This document shows, piece after piece, positions 10,396 to 20,862 of a stretch of DNA of 64,000 nucleotides (the first letter of the stretch is position 1; the number at the start of each line of letters is the position of its first letter). Below the pieces are notes generated by a model. It was not told the DNA's origin and did not search any database. It saw only the letters and a program-made list of their open reading frames with translations. Source of the DNA: Rhynchopus sp. YZ270_cl-10 (taxonomy: Eukaryota; Euglenozoa; Diplonemea; Diplonemida; Diplonemidae); assembly GCA_964035575.1 (NCBI GenBank), contig OZ037913.1, positions 868,001 to 932,000 on the forward strand, written 5' to 3'. The translations under genes were made by a program, and so were the position numbers.

Positions 10396-12033
10396 GGGGG
10401 GTCCGTCCGGCCGTTTTTGCTGTCCCAAACCACTTTTTTTTGTAAAAAACCCGCGAAAAACCCGAAAAAACACCTCAAAACACCCCCAAACCCCCAAAAA
10501 ATCACCCAAAACCACGAAAAACACACTTTTGAGCACTATTTCGCACTTTTTTCTGATTTTTTTGGTGTTTTTTCCCGCTTTTCCCGCTTTTTTCCATGGA
10601 ATTATACCCCCTAATATGCCTATAGAATCCCTGTACTGCTCACTGAGACAGCATAGCGACCAGAGGCTCCTTATTCATCGTACCGGTGTCTTCGTCGTGA
10701 AGGGGTGCACAATCTGCCGCAAATTCCTGCAACTCTGTCTTTGTGAAGAGATGAAGCACTTTAGTGTTGTACTTTTCAAGTTGCTACTTCTGGGTGCTTT
10801 GCATGGACCTGCCTTTGTGGTGCGCTTGGCGTATCCTGCGGCAAGTTCTTCCCTTGAGAGATACGGAACCCAACCTAGACTGTAGAGGATGTCTAGGTTT
10901 CAGCGACAGTGGGTCGGTGTTGTCGGGATGCTGGCTCCTTCCGTGGTGGCTTGCAACTTGGTCAAGGACACCGACAATGGATTCGCACGAATCATTGGTC
11001 ATAGGAGGAGGCAAGGAAGGCTTTACTGCACTTAGGCACAGGGTACGTTCTCATTTTCAGGGACCAAAAAGCCCCAGTAAGTGTTGCAAGTGCGATTTTC
11101 CACAGCTCGGGAGGTCTGTCAGGCAGTTCGGAGGGATTTAGACACTTCTGCGACTGCCTGAATACGCCTTTTAGGGTTTTTATTTTGGGTGCGAAATACG
11201 TCAAAAGGATGGGGGGAAATACCGTTATTTTAAGCGTTGCAGACACAAAAACACCCTCAAAAACCCCCCAGGGACCCCAAAAAGCTGCAAAATCCACACA
11301 TTTCCACCTCGGGACCTCATTGGAGGTGGACCGAGGTGGTTTTTTGGTGTTTTGAATGAATTGGTATTATTTTTTTTTTGGTAAATAAGTGGTCTTCTGC
11401 TAGGCGTTGCATAGCCGTTGCTTAAGTGTTGCATAAGTGTTGCATGGCCTATAAAACCCTCCCAAGTGCCCAAAATGCTATTTTTCACCCTACATGGGGT
11501 CTGGGGGACATTTTCCTGGGTGTTTGGACACCATTCCGACTACCTTGGCACTTTTTTGGGGGTTTTCAGGTACAAAAAAAGTCAAAAAAGTGACTAAAAA
11601 AAGGGTACTTTTAAGCGTTTGGGGCACACACACCCACTGCAAAATGCATCTGGGGCCCACACAGGACCCCTAAAAGCTGTAAAAACTATATATTTCCACC
11701 CTGGGACCCCACCGGATGTGGAATGGGGTGTTTTTCGGGTGTTTAGAAGGATTTTTGTCTGATTGGAGAATTTTTTTGGTAAGTGTTGCATTTTGGCCCA
11801 TGTTGATGACGATTTGATGACGCTATTTTTGGAGATTTTTCACAAAAAACCGATTTTTTTTAACCAGGAAAGTCTCTGTAGAGGTTGTCAGGTGGTTTAA
11901 TGGGATATTTTCGTGATCCCCAGGGCGATTTGCGGCCAGGTACGACCTTTTTAGTGGGTTTCTTCACCTAAATTTCAAAAAAATGGGTTTGGGACAGCAA
12001 ATCCTTAAGGAATTCCTTCTACGTGGACCCCCC
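10396..12033. mobile_element. Non-coding TA-flanked transposon in a poly-C tract
   Basis: The left end reads TA-GGGGGGTCC and the right end GGACCCCCC-TA, so the element is bounded by inverted GGGGGGTCC and by TA dinucleotides at 10394-10395 and 12034-12035, with C runs on both sides. A second inverted block, TTTGCTGTCCCAAACC (left about 10415-10430; right complement at about 11985-12001), lies just inside. About 1.64 kb. No convincing transposase. Inside, two diverged copies of a roughly 390-bp unit occur (TTTCCACCTCGGGACC near 11300 and TTTCCACCCTGGGACC near 11693, each preceded by TTTTAAGCGTT). Likely a non-autonomous element of the Tc1/mariner type by its TA target. Confidence 0.65.
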
Positions 12034-12156
12034 TACCCCCCCCCCCCCCCCATACAGAGAGGATCCCCCCCCACTCCCCGCCAAAAAGAATAAAACGCCT
12101 GAAAAAAAAAGAAGCGCGTGAACAACAGTAATTCAGAGCAAAGAAAAAAAAAAACA

Positions 12157-14239
12157 ATGGGAGATGGTCCTCTGTTCCTTGGGGTGGATTTGGGTTCGCA
12201 ATCTTTGGTATGTTGAGGCATTATTTCCCTCATTTGGTATTCCTGGGTGAAATCATTTTTTTAAGGAAAAGTGGAGAATCGTATTCACAATACCAACTAC
12301 AGTTGGACAAGAAACTTGGCGACCAAATAATATTGGCGGGTTTTTGGGGGTTTTCTTGCAAATTGGCGACTTTTTTGGTCACCAATATTACTTGTTCAAC
12401 TGTAGATCTTACTATTCCATCCGTCCGCCGATAAACGTCAAGGCGTTTTGCACTTACAGCCTCTCTTTTTTTCTCAGCTTGCTGTTTCCCCAATCTACCC
12501 CCCTACAGAAACTCTTCATCGTCGACAAAGACCTTGAACCTGTCTCCGAGAGCACCGTACAGTTCGACAAGGAGCTCACACACTACCAGACCACCGGGGG
12601 GTTTAACATTAATGGGTATGACCCTTTTCCCCCCCTTCCCTCCCTCCCACCCCCTTACGCAATCCCTCGAGGTTCTCACCTCTACCACCCCATAATACCC
12701 GACGTACTATGAGACATTTTGAATTTTTTTTTGGATTTTTTCACTTCAAAACCTTCCCTCTTCAGAACGACTGTGACGGGGCCGACGATTATGTGGGTGG
12801 AAGCGCTGGAGAGATGTTTCTCGCAGCTTGTGGGTGCGAAGGCACCACTGCACCGTGTGGTGGCAATCAGCGGGTCCGCTCAGCAGCACGGCAGTGTGTA
12901 CTGGAAGCGCGGTGCCCTGCAACGTCTGCAGGAGCTGGACGCGAAGCGCACCCTTTCTTCACAGCTGGGCGACTCCTTTGCAGTGCCGGACTCTCCGGTG
13001 TGGATGGACTCCTCCACTACCCGTGAATGCCTTCAACTCGAGTCTGAATTCGGCGGAGCCTCAAAGGTCTCCAACACCACCGGCTCCCGCGCCTTCGAAC
13101 GCTTCACCGGCAACCAAATCGCAAAACTCCTTGCCGAAGAACCCGCCAAAATGCGTGAATGCGAACGCATCTCCCTCATCAGCTCCTTCCTCGCATCTCT
13201 CCTGACCGGTGGATACGCTCCGATCGACGTTTCCGATGGCTCCGGAATGAACCTTCTTGACGTAAAAAGCAGAACATGGTGCCCCGAGATCATTGATATA
13301 GTCGCCTCCAGGTATACCTCTGGGGACTACAACCTTGCGTCGCGGTTGGGGAAGGTGGTGGAAAGCTTTGCATGCGTTGGGCAGGTTTCGAACTACTTTA
13401 CCAAGCGTTTTGGGATTCCTTCGACCTGCCAGGTGATTGCCTTTTCTGGAGACAACAACAACGCTCTGATTGGCCTGAAGCTGACCGGGTCGGACATTGC
13501 TGTGAGCATGGGGACCAGCGACACCATCTTCGCCACTCTCCGCAATGCGACTCCACGCAGGGTTGGGCACGTCTTCGCACATCCTGTCATTGAGGGCGGC
13601 TTTATGGCAATGCTCTGCTACGCAAACGGCTCGCTCACTAGAGAGAAGATCCGCGACAACAACGTAGGAGCAAGCTGGGACAACTTCGAGCGTGCCCTCC
13701 GCGAGACCCCTATCGGAAACAACGGGAAGATCGGCTACTACTTTCTCAACAGGGAAATCATTCCTCAAGGGGCGACCGGGGTGCATACCTTCAATGCAGA
13801 AGGCGAGAGGGTGGAATTCAGCAAAACAGAGCACGTTCGTGCGGTGGTTGAAGGGCAGTTTATGTCGATGCGTCTGCACGGTCAGAGGCTAGGATTGGAG
13901 GTCACCTCGCAAAGCAGAATCTTTGTGACCGGAGGTGGTTCGCGGAACCGTTCTATCCTTCAGGTGCTGGCAAATGTGTTTGGGTGTCCGGTCTACAAAG
14001 ATACGAAGGGTGCAGTGAACAGTGCTGCATTCGGTGCGGCCCTGCGTGCGGTGCACGGCTTCACCCTTCTCTCTCGCGAGCACGCCAGTAGCGAAGCGCT
14101 CTACAACGAAATGGTCTCTTCCCAGCAAACCTTCGAACTCTGCGCGTCTCCCAACGCAAAGGACCATGGTGTGTACACATCCATGCAACCCCGCTATCAA
14201 GCGCTTGAGGACAAAATAATGGGGAGGAGCAAGTTGTGA
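12157..14239 (+). CDS. XYLB: Xylulokinase, FGGY family
   Basis: Phosphorylates D-xylulose to xylulose 5-phosphate, feeding the pentose phosphate pathway. Three exons, 12157-12207, 12509-12615 and 12766-14239, give 543 residues, near human XYLB (536). Exon 1 encodes only MGDGPLFLGVDLGSQSL, the first phosphate-binding strand (VDLGSQ), and intron 1 (301 nt) follows directly. Exon 3 has the actin-fold ATPase hallmarks: FSGDNNNALIG, DIAVSMGTSDTIFATL and FVTGGGSRNRSILQVLANVF. NGSLTREKIRDNN and IEGGFMAMLCYANGS match the XYLB rather than the glycerol-kinase branch. Intron 1 carries a 103-bp MITE and a family D repeat. Third-position base use swings from G-rich (exon 3 start) to C-rich (about 13010-13310). 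Confidence 0.93.
12300..12402. mobile_element. 103-bp MITE in XYLB intron 1
   Basis: CAGTTGGACAAG at 12300 pairs with CTTGTTCAACTG ending at 12402; TA flanks both ends (12298-12299, 12403-12404). TAATATTGG/CCAATATTA forms an inner stem. A TTGGCGACCAA segment is present in the left arm with a partial partner (TTGGTCACC) on the right. Size, TA target and hairpin form fit a mariner-type MITE. Confidence 0.75.
12419..12478 (+). repeat. Family D element in XYLB intron 1
   Basis: CGTCCGCCGATAAACGTC, then AAGGCGTTTTGCACTTAC and a pyrimidine run ending TTTCTCAG. Same layout as 22202-22263. The real intron acceptor lies 30 nt downstream (CTACAG at 12503-12508). Confidence 0.6.
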
Positions 14240-15236
14240 TTTTGTTTCTAAAATGATACACTAAAACAGAACAAAAAAAAACCCCTACCTAGCTTAGGTA
14301 GGCAATTCGTCGATACAACCAAAAAAGGGGGAACTTTATACCCTCTTTTTACAAATAATCTGGAAGGGAAAAAATGTGATTTTATTTTTTGTGTGTGTGT
14401 GTGAATCTTTATCGTGTCATACCCTGCTATACTGCCTGAGACGGTTTTTTTTGTCTCTTGTTTTGTGAAATTTGTTAAATCGTTCTCCATATTTTTTTTC
14501 TCTCTCAAATATATAATGACATACAGGGTCTTTGCTGCCTTCACCTTCCATTTGTGTTATTATTAATTCCTTTTTGTTTCTTTAGATGAGTGCACTCTAT
14601 AAGACTTGTTGGACATCATCTTTCATTTTTAAGGTGACTAAGCACGAGAGGCTTAGGGTCATCTTATAAACTATTCTTCTTTTTGTACCGATGTATGGTC
14701 GGCTCTGCCGTTCAATCATCTTTCGAGGGGGGAAAATGTGTCTGTGTTGTGTGTGTTTGATAACTAATAGGGGTAATTCTTGCGCAGAATATGGCCCCAA
14801 TGTGTGTGTATGTGTACTGTTTTTTCCCTTTGCGCAAATTTTCTCATAGTACTCGTTAATGAGAGGATAAGGGAGAGGAAGGAGATCCCTCTTCCAACCC
14901 CCCTCCCTTCCCTCTGCTTTCTTACTGCATTGTTGTCAGTCTCTGAGGTATTTTTTTTTTCTTTGTAGTCTATTTTTTGAGAGTGGTGGTGGTGCTACTA
15001 TTTATTGGTTGGATGGGGAGGTTGTTTTGCGTAAATATGTCTTGTGGTCTATTTTATGCACATTTTATCTTTCAAGCTTTCGTCCTACGTTTTTTAGTTG
15101 TTTTTTTTTTTGGGATTTTTTTTACCCAAACCCCTTCGTGCGGTCTATTGACGGCAGAAGTGCGAGTTTAAAGCAAAAGAGGGGGGGAAACGTTAAAAAT
15201 GTACAACATATCCTATTGTCAAGCGATAATCCAAAG
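14240..15236. other. Intergenic region with a family A hairpin
   Basis: No gene. Contains a small CCTACCTAGCTTAGGTAGG palindrome near 14285 and a clear family A copy at 14631-14680. The remainder is T-rich. Confidence 0.6.
14631..14680 (+). repeat. Hairpin family A, copy
   Basis: AAGGTGACTAAGC-ACGAGAG-GCTTAGGGTCATCTT: a 13-bp stem with a two-base bulge and a seven-base loop, followed by ATAAAC and a pyrimidine tract. Nearly identical to 58316. Confidence 0.85.
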
Positions 15237-15238
15237 TA

Positions 15239-16249
15239 CAGTGTGTCCCAGAATTAATGTCACCTGGCGACATTTTTGAAAAAAAGTGCAAAAGTGGACA
15301 AATTTCGTGACATTTTGACCTTGTCGTGAAGAAAAAGTGTGTAGGGGGTGAAATATTTACATTGTAAGTACCCTTTTTGGCAAAAAAGGGTCTACAACAA
15401 AAAAAAGTGAAGTGGATAGTGGATAGTGTAAATGACTCTAGGACGCAGGCACGTAATGAAGTAAAAAACACATAGGCGTGCACAAAATCAAGTAGAACAT
15501 GTATTAATATTTTGTGTGCATCCCCTCGGACTGGCGAACTGCCTCTAGGCGTCGTGGCATTGACTCGATGTACCCTGCAACGAAGCTCGTGTCCATCTTT
15601 GACCATTCTTTGTTGTTGATACGTTTAAGTGTCGCCACGTCTTTGGGCTCCCTTTCGTTGACTGCAGTCTGCAGCTTGGCCCACAGGTTTTCAATAGGAT
15701 TGAGGGGAGTTTCAGGGGAGTTTCCTGGCCAGTCTTCTTTGGGTAGGAACGAAAAAGGCTGTGTGGAGAGGAAGGCTTGAGTAGTGTTGGCAGTGTGACA
15801 GGGAGCCCTATCCTGCTGAAAGATGTAGCTCCTGTCAGGAAGGAGTTCTTTTATCTCTTTGAGGGCTTTCTGCAACAGTGTCCGGTACTTCTCCGCATTG
15901 AGCGATCCCTCGAAGAAGTAGAGCTTAGTCTTACCGCTGGTCGTGATCCTTTTTGCCCACCCCAGGCGTGAAGCTTCTGGGTAGACCTGACCTTATCAAC
16001 GGGCGGAGGCGGCTATGTGTTTTTTACTTCATTACGTGCCTGCGTCCTAGAGTCATTTACACTATCCACTATCCACTTCACTTTTTTTTGTTGTAGACCC
16101 TTTTTTGCCAAAAAGGGTACTTGCAATGTAAATATTTCACCCCCTACACACTTTTTCTTCACGACAAGGTCAAAATGTCACGAAATTTGTCCACTTTTGC
16201 ATTTTTTTTCAAAAATGTCGCCAGGTGACATTAATTCTGGGACACACTG
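15239..16249. mobile_element. Tc1/mariner element with 237-bp inverted repeats
   Basis: Inverted repeats 15239-15475 and 16013-16249 are almost identical (I see about two differences) and end CAGTGTGTCCCAG. TA lies outside each end (15237-15238 and 16250-16251), the expected target duplication. Only about 540 bp separates the arms and it holds the C-terminal half of a transposase on the minus strand. The near-identity of the arms suggests recent movement, presumably using a transposase encoded elsewhere. Confidence 0.9.
15504..15992 (-). pseudogene. N-terminally truncated Tc1/mariner transposase
   Basis: The open frame runs from just after an in-frame TAA (complement of 15993-15995) to 15504, 162 codons with no ATG start needed. 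It reads WAKRITTSGKTKLYFFEG, SLNAEKYRTLL, IFQQDRAPCHTAN and WPGNSPETPLNPIENLW, the second half of a DDE transposase. The second Asp (QQD) and final Glu (PIENLW) are present with 39 residues between them, where the classical Tc1 spacing is 34. The DNA-binding domain and first catalytic Asp are missing because the inverted repeat cuts in, so it cannot be active alone. A two-residue insertion (TP) interrupts the usual SPDLNPIE motif. Confidence 0.85.
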
Positions 16250-16251
16250 TA

Positions 16252-16966
16252 TTTCACCTTTAAAAAAAAGCAAGCAAAACGTAAAAAAAAAAATGGCAAG
16301 GGAAGAGAACGAAAGAGAATAAAAGAGAATAAAAGGAGGGTACCGTTTGACAAAATGGGTCTTTTTCTTGTTTCTTTCTTCTTTTCTCTCCACTCAGCTC
16401 AATGCAGCGCATAGCAACAACACAAAAAAAAGGCATGTTTCAAATTCGTTGTATTTCTTCTCGAAGGAGACCCCAGAATCACATATTTTCATTTTTTCGC
16501 GTTCAAAATAGTCGTTTTCGGTACTGTTGCTCTGAAGTCCAGTATTGCTGCATATTTTCAAAGCTGGGGGTCACTTCTTCTCTTTTGGACCTTGCACGCA
16601 ACAACGCTTCCAAGGAGGTAGGCTCCTCGAGGGGAAGCGTGTCGGCACTCTTATAGGAAGTGAAGAAGCATTTGCAGAAATGTAGCGGTTGCTTTTTCCG
16701 ATGACACATCTTCTCTCTCTCTCTTTCCTCCCCCGCTTCCTTCTCCCTTCCCCCCCTCCACACTCTCAAAGCCTTATTTCACAGAACGGTGGTGTTCGGT
16801 GATACCCCAACCACACCCCAAACACACAAAACCTTTGGGCACATGGGCGCATAGTAGGAGGACTGAACAACTCTCTTTTCTCTCTCTTTCTTGCCCGCCT
16901 CTTTTTGCCCTTTTTCCTTCAAACCTTATCCGTTCTTGTATTATTTTTTTTGTTGTATTTTTATAA
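16252..16966. other. Intergenic region, nothing recognised
   Basis: AT-rich and C/T-rich tracts before the next gene. I see no coding frame, RNA or repeat family copy. Confidence 0.55.
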
Positions 16967-19900
16967 ATGGCATCTCTTCAGACAACCCATCTTGACCACG
17001 TCAACGTCAGATCGGTTCCTCTCCTCGGGGAGTTCATTGAAGGCCATGGCGACGCTGTTGTCTACTTCTCTGCCATATTAAGGGAAATCGTTCCTGGAGG
17101 CATCACTGTCAACCGTATCGTCATTGTGACAGACGCCGCCGTATATAAAATACCCCAAACAGCCTCTGAAACAGGAATCTTCTTCAACTCTAGAGTCCCT
17201 TTAGCGAATATCACTCAGGTTTTGGTGGTCGAAACAGAGTCTTCTTGCGTTCAGTTTAATGGAATGAAAGCGGCGACTGGGGAACAGACGTTGTTCAGTC
17301 TTGAAATGTCCGATCCTGTCCAACAACGTGACTGTATGTTAACGTTGTGCCATTTGCTTCCGGACCTCCCGATTCTTAAAAAGAAGAAGGTGGACGGTCG
17401 GTACTTCGATGCACCGTATGTCGAAGGGCTCTCTCCGGAAAGATCGCCTTCGCCGCCAAGGACGAAAGGGGAAGAGGTGAGGCAGAGAGAGCTGCAGGGG
17501 TATTTACAGCGGGAGGGGGAGAAGGCGGTGAAGTACCTTTTGGATGGCTCCGCCCTGGACACAAACTCTACGAGTTTGCCTGAGCATATTCGCATGCCTG
17601 AGCAGGAGGTTGGGGAGGTGGGGGGTGGGGGAGCGGCTGTGGACCAGACACCACCCAACCCGCAGTACTCCAGCTCCTTCACGGGACCACCTGTCCCCCC
17701 ATATGTTCCCGTGGACTATGTATTTGAGCGCCGCAAGCAGCAGCTTCGAGAGCACCTCTTTGACCACGACCTCACGAACCTGCAGCTCCGTGCATCTCTC
17801 TCCCTCATGGAGGACGAAGGGGAGGATGCTGCGAAGGGCGCCCCTGCAACACAACAGGTATGTCAAGCAATCAAACAAACAAACGTTACCCCCCTCTCTT
17901 TCGGGAACCTTAGGGTTTTCCCTGCCAACTTTAGAAACACTACGTATGATACAAAAAAACCACAGGCAATGATCGGGAAGCGAAGCGAAGATGGCACACC
18001 GTCCCTTAAGAGTTATATGTCGAAGCGCTCTGAGGATGACCCTGAGGCACAGAGGAGACGGCACTTGCTTCTGCAGGAGGAGGAGCGGAAACGGCAGGAG
18101 AAGGAGAAGGAGCGCCTCGAGGTGCGGTCGATGCTCGACAACCTCGAGAGCACCATGGAGACGACTATCATGCGGGAATCCCTCCGCCAGCAGGCGTCGC
18201 ACAAACGCATTCTTGCACGGCAGAACCGCAACGACTACAAACTGACCAATCTCCGCGAAGAGTACGACCGCACCCGCCAGCGCCAACGCGAAATCGAACG
18301 CTTCACAAAAGAACGTCACCACCGGGAGCGAGAGGCCTTCCTCCGACAAATGTCCAACGCGAGACAAAAGATGGAGCAGAACAGCGGCCAGCCCACCACA
18401 CCAAAGAAGTCTGTCAGCGTCAAAACGCCTACCCCAACGAACCTAGCAGACCTCGAGGAGACACGTCTCCGCAAGGACCGCATCATCTTTGGCACTGCTC
18501 TACACAAAGACTTTGTACGTTGGATCAAGACCGGAGGTCTCAATGGTACCGGTGAATGGACGGTTCCTGACTCCGAGGCGCTTGTAAAGGGGTTTGTGCA
18601 GCTGGCGGCAAGGATGAAGCGTAATGGAGAAAGAACCGACCTCATCACCCGGGTGAACACTGCACGCGGTGCGGTGAGCAGGGAAATGGATATGCTGAAG
18701 AGCCGGCACCCTGACATTGAAGTGCGGACAACATCGCGGGTGGTATGTGGGGTGGGGGTTGCAAAACAGAGATTATTTCTTTAGTCGGTCATACCAAAGG
18801 TACACTGTCGCGAGAGGGCTTTGTATTTCAAGTTAACTTTATTTTGGTCAAATCGGTGCTATCGTATATCCTCTATTTTTTTGTAGTGGTCAGCAGGGGG
18901 AACGTCTTCGGGTTTGAACAGCATCGTGAACAAAAAAAGTTTACCGTCTTCTGATCTTCCCATATGAGCTTCCTACGTTATCCAATTCCCGGACCATCAG
19001 GGTAGTTTCGGTCGTGGTTTCATTCCGCGCCCCTCAGATGTGGAGGTTGTTGGAGATCTGCTACGACGGAAATTCCAGGGAGGTGAGGCCCCTGTTCGAT
19101 CTGGCAGTGCCTGCTCTGTGCAACTGTTTGGAAAAAAGAGTGTTAAAAACAAAAGGACTGGGACTGCTAAAAATATTGTCCACAAAGATGGTTCTTCCGG
19201 CTGTCGTAAATCGGTTTGCACAACGGACAGCTAACCCGCAAACCCCACAGCGCCAACGGTTCCCCAACACCAAGCTTTTTCAGCTTCGGAGGCTGCAGTG
19301 TGAGGCGTGGGTTGTCTTACTGAGCTTCTTTCCTTAGCATCCGCTTTGCACTCTTCCAACCCTTCTTCATCAATTTTTTTTTTTGGATATTTCACGCAAG
19401 CAGTCCTGAGCCAGCCCCGACTCTAAGGACACTTTTTTGGATGAACTCTTCGACAGTGTCATCAAGATTCAGCTCTACTGTCTCGATCACCCCTGTCTCG
19501 CAGTGCTGATAGTGTATGCACATAGGTGTGAGCTCTTTTTTGTGTAAGGAGGGTGGAGTGAGGACAAAATGGTGCACATGGGGGAGATTCGGAATGTGCT
19601 TTATACAGCCATATACAATAAAACACAGATTTGAACAAACAAAAGTATAACAATGTGACACCCCATATGTATACCCACTTCATAATTGGGGCTGCTAAAA
19701 TGGCTAAACGGTGTGGGTGCCACTATACACAAGAGAAGCGCACCGTTGCGAACACTAAGTCTAGGCGATTCGGGTGGGATATTTCCTGGGGCATCAAAAT
19801 CTGGGCATTCACATTGTGTAGCACTTCCCATATCATATTTGTGATGAGTGAAATTGCTAAACAGTGTGGGTGCCACCATACACAATAGAAGCGCACCGTT

Positions 19901-20212
19901 GTGATGACATATCACATATATCACATATCATATGATCAATACTTCTTAGTAACCACCCACTTTTTGCTTTCAAACACATTAACACAACAGAGAGACGACG
20001 TGACCAAGCCTCAGCCGTTTAAACTCACGAAGCCTAATCGTGTGCGCTACAGAGAGCTTTCGGACTCGCAGTTCAGAGACGAGCTGAAGGACCGTGAACT
20101 CTCCTTCTGCGAGACACAGCAGCGCATGCGTACGGAGCATCTCGAGTCCCACGGGCCGTCTGCGTCGCCGCAAAGACAGCAAGGCTTCAACGTGGTGCCC
20201 CTTGATGAGTAA
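16967..20212 (+). CDS. PH/TH1-like domain plus coiled-coil protein; 3' exons partly uncertain
   Basis: Exon 1 (16967-17857) and exon 2 (17966-18742) are firm and join in phase across a 108-nt intron that itself has no stop. Residues about 25-135 (ITVNRIVIVTDAAVYKI, then ANITQVLVVETESS) resemble the PH-like TH1 fold found in myosin I tails and some kinesins. The middle is Pro/Gly-rich. Residues about 320-440 are a strongly charged coiled coil (EEERKRQEKEKERLEVRSML). After 18742 an intron starts GTATGTGG. Candidate 3' exons are 18887-18967 (ending TGA), 19001 onward (SFGRGFIPRPSDVEVVGD), and 19991-20212 (RDDVTKPQPFKLTKPN ... NVVPLDE, TAA), the last phase-compatible with exon 2. I favour the gene ending at 20212; transcripts would decide. 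Perhaps cytoskeletal; no function assigned. Confidence 0.65.
18802..18850 (+). repeat. Family E repeat inside an intron
   Basis: TACACTGTCGCGAGAGGG then CTTTGTATTTCAAG and a T-rich tail. Matches 62029-62078 (CACTGTCTCGGAGGGGTTTT, GTATTTCAAG). A partial echo, GTATTTCAAG, is at 27413. Confidence 0.55.
19635..19910. repeat. Diverged tandem duplication of about 157 bp
   Basis: GGCTAAACGGTGTGGGTGCC with AGAAGCGCACCGTTG (about 19699-19749) recurs as TGCTAAACAGTGTGGGTGCC with AGAAGCGCACCGTTG (about 19855-19902). Flanks CACCCCATAT and CTTCCCATAT also align. Lies in the presumed long intron of the preceding gene. Confidence 0.65.
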
Positions 20213-20862
20213 GGGTAGGGGGCTGCCCCTTCTTCAGAATTCATCAGAAAAGAAATGTGGGGGATGAGGAAGGTGGCTGAGGCAGGTCTTATAACTCTTC
20301 TTCTGTCTGGATAGGGGAAATGATTGTGTGCCTTCTTACAGTTTCTCTTTCAACAACTTCCAAGTGTAACGTAACACTGCGAGGGTTCGATAACCCCGCG
20401 GAGTGTAGCAGTGCTTGCGTCCCAGAGGCGTTTTGAACTACCAAACTCTACTTTCGTCTGTACCCCCTTTGAGTTAGTGTTGTGTGTGTGTGTGTGCAAA
20501 GTGTAGATTTTTGTGAAAAAAAGTACCAGAGTAATAAAGCTCCTTTTGTAGTATAATTGGATTGCATGTGAACAGTGGGATTTCTTTCTGTTTTTTTTTG
20601 TACCCCCCTACCATTGCCACATCATTGTAGAGACGAAAGACAAACGTACTGTTTTTTTTTTATGCCCCCCCATAAGGGGTGTGTCAATTTTTCGTTGTCA
20701 ATAAAATTGAAGGCTTTTTTTGTCAAATTTTAAACAAATCTAGCGTTGTCCCCCCACCCAAAAAACAAAATCACACACAGAACCTGCCCTGTACACAATA
20801 TCGATGTAATCTGTGTGGTTATTGAAAAAAAGCCGTAGTTTTTTTTTTCTCTCTCTCTCGCA
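20213..20862. other. Intergenic region with a family B hairpin
   Basis: No gene. Holds a family B hairpin at 20373-20406, a (TG)n run near 20490, and several T and C homopolymers. Ends in a CT-rich leader before ATG 20863. Confidence 0.55.
20373..20440 (+). repeat. Hairpin family B, copy 1
   Basis: ACACTGCGAGGGTT-CGAT-AACCCCGCGGAGTGT: inner stem GGGTT/AACCC with a CGAT loop and outer stem ACACT/AGTGT. Followed by CCCAGAGGCGTTTTGAAC, which also aligns loosely with the copy at 45325. Confidence 0.7.

Noticed and set aside
10529-10885. Frame inside the TA-flanked element with CTICRKFLQLCLC
   Set aside because: Considered as a piggyBac-type Cys finger; spacing does not fit and the TA target points to another superfamily.
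19392-19523. Minus-strand frame of 43 codons with a ubiquitin-like ring (ETVELNLDDTVEEFIQK)
   Set aside because: Interesting but too short, no second exon found on that strand, and it lies in the presumed intron of a plus-strand gene.
20386-20399. GGTTCGATAACC as a tRNA T-arm/B box
   Set aside because: One base too long between GGTTCGA and CC, and no acceptor, D or anticodon arms can be built around it.
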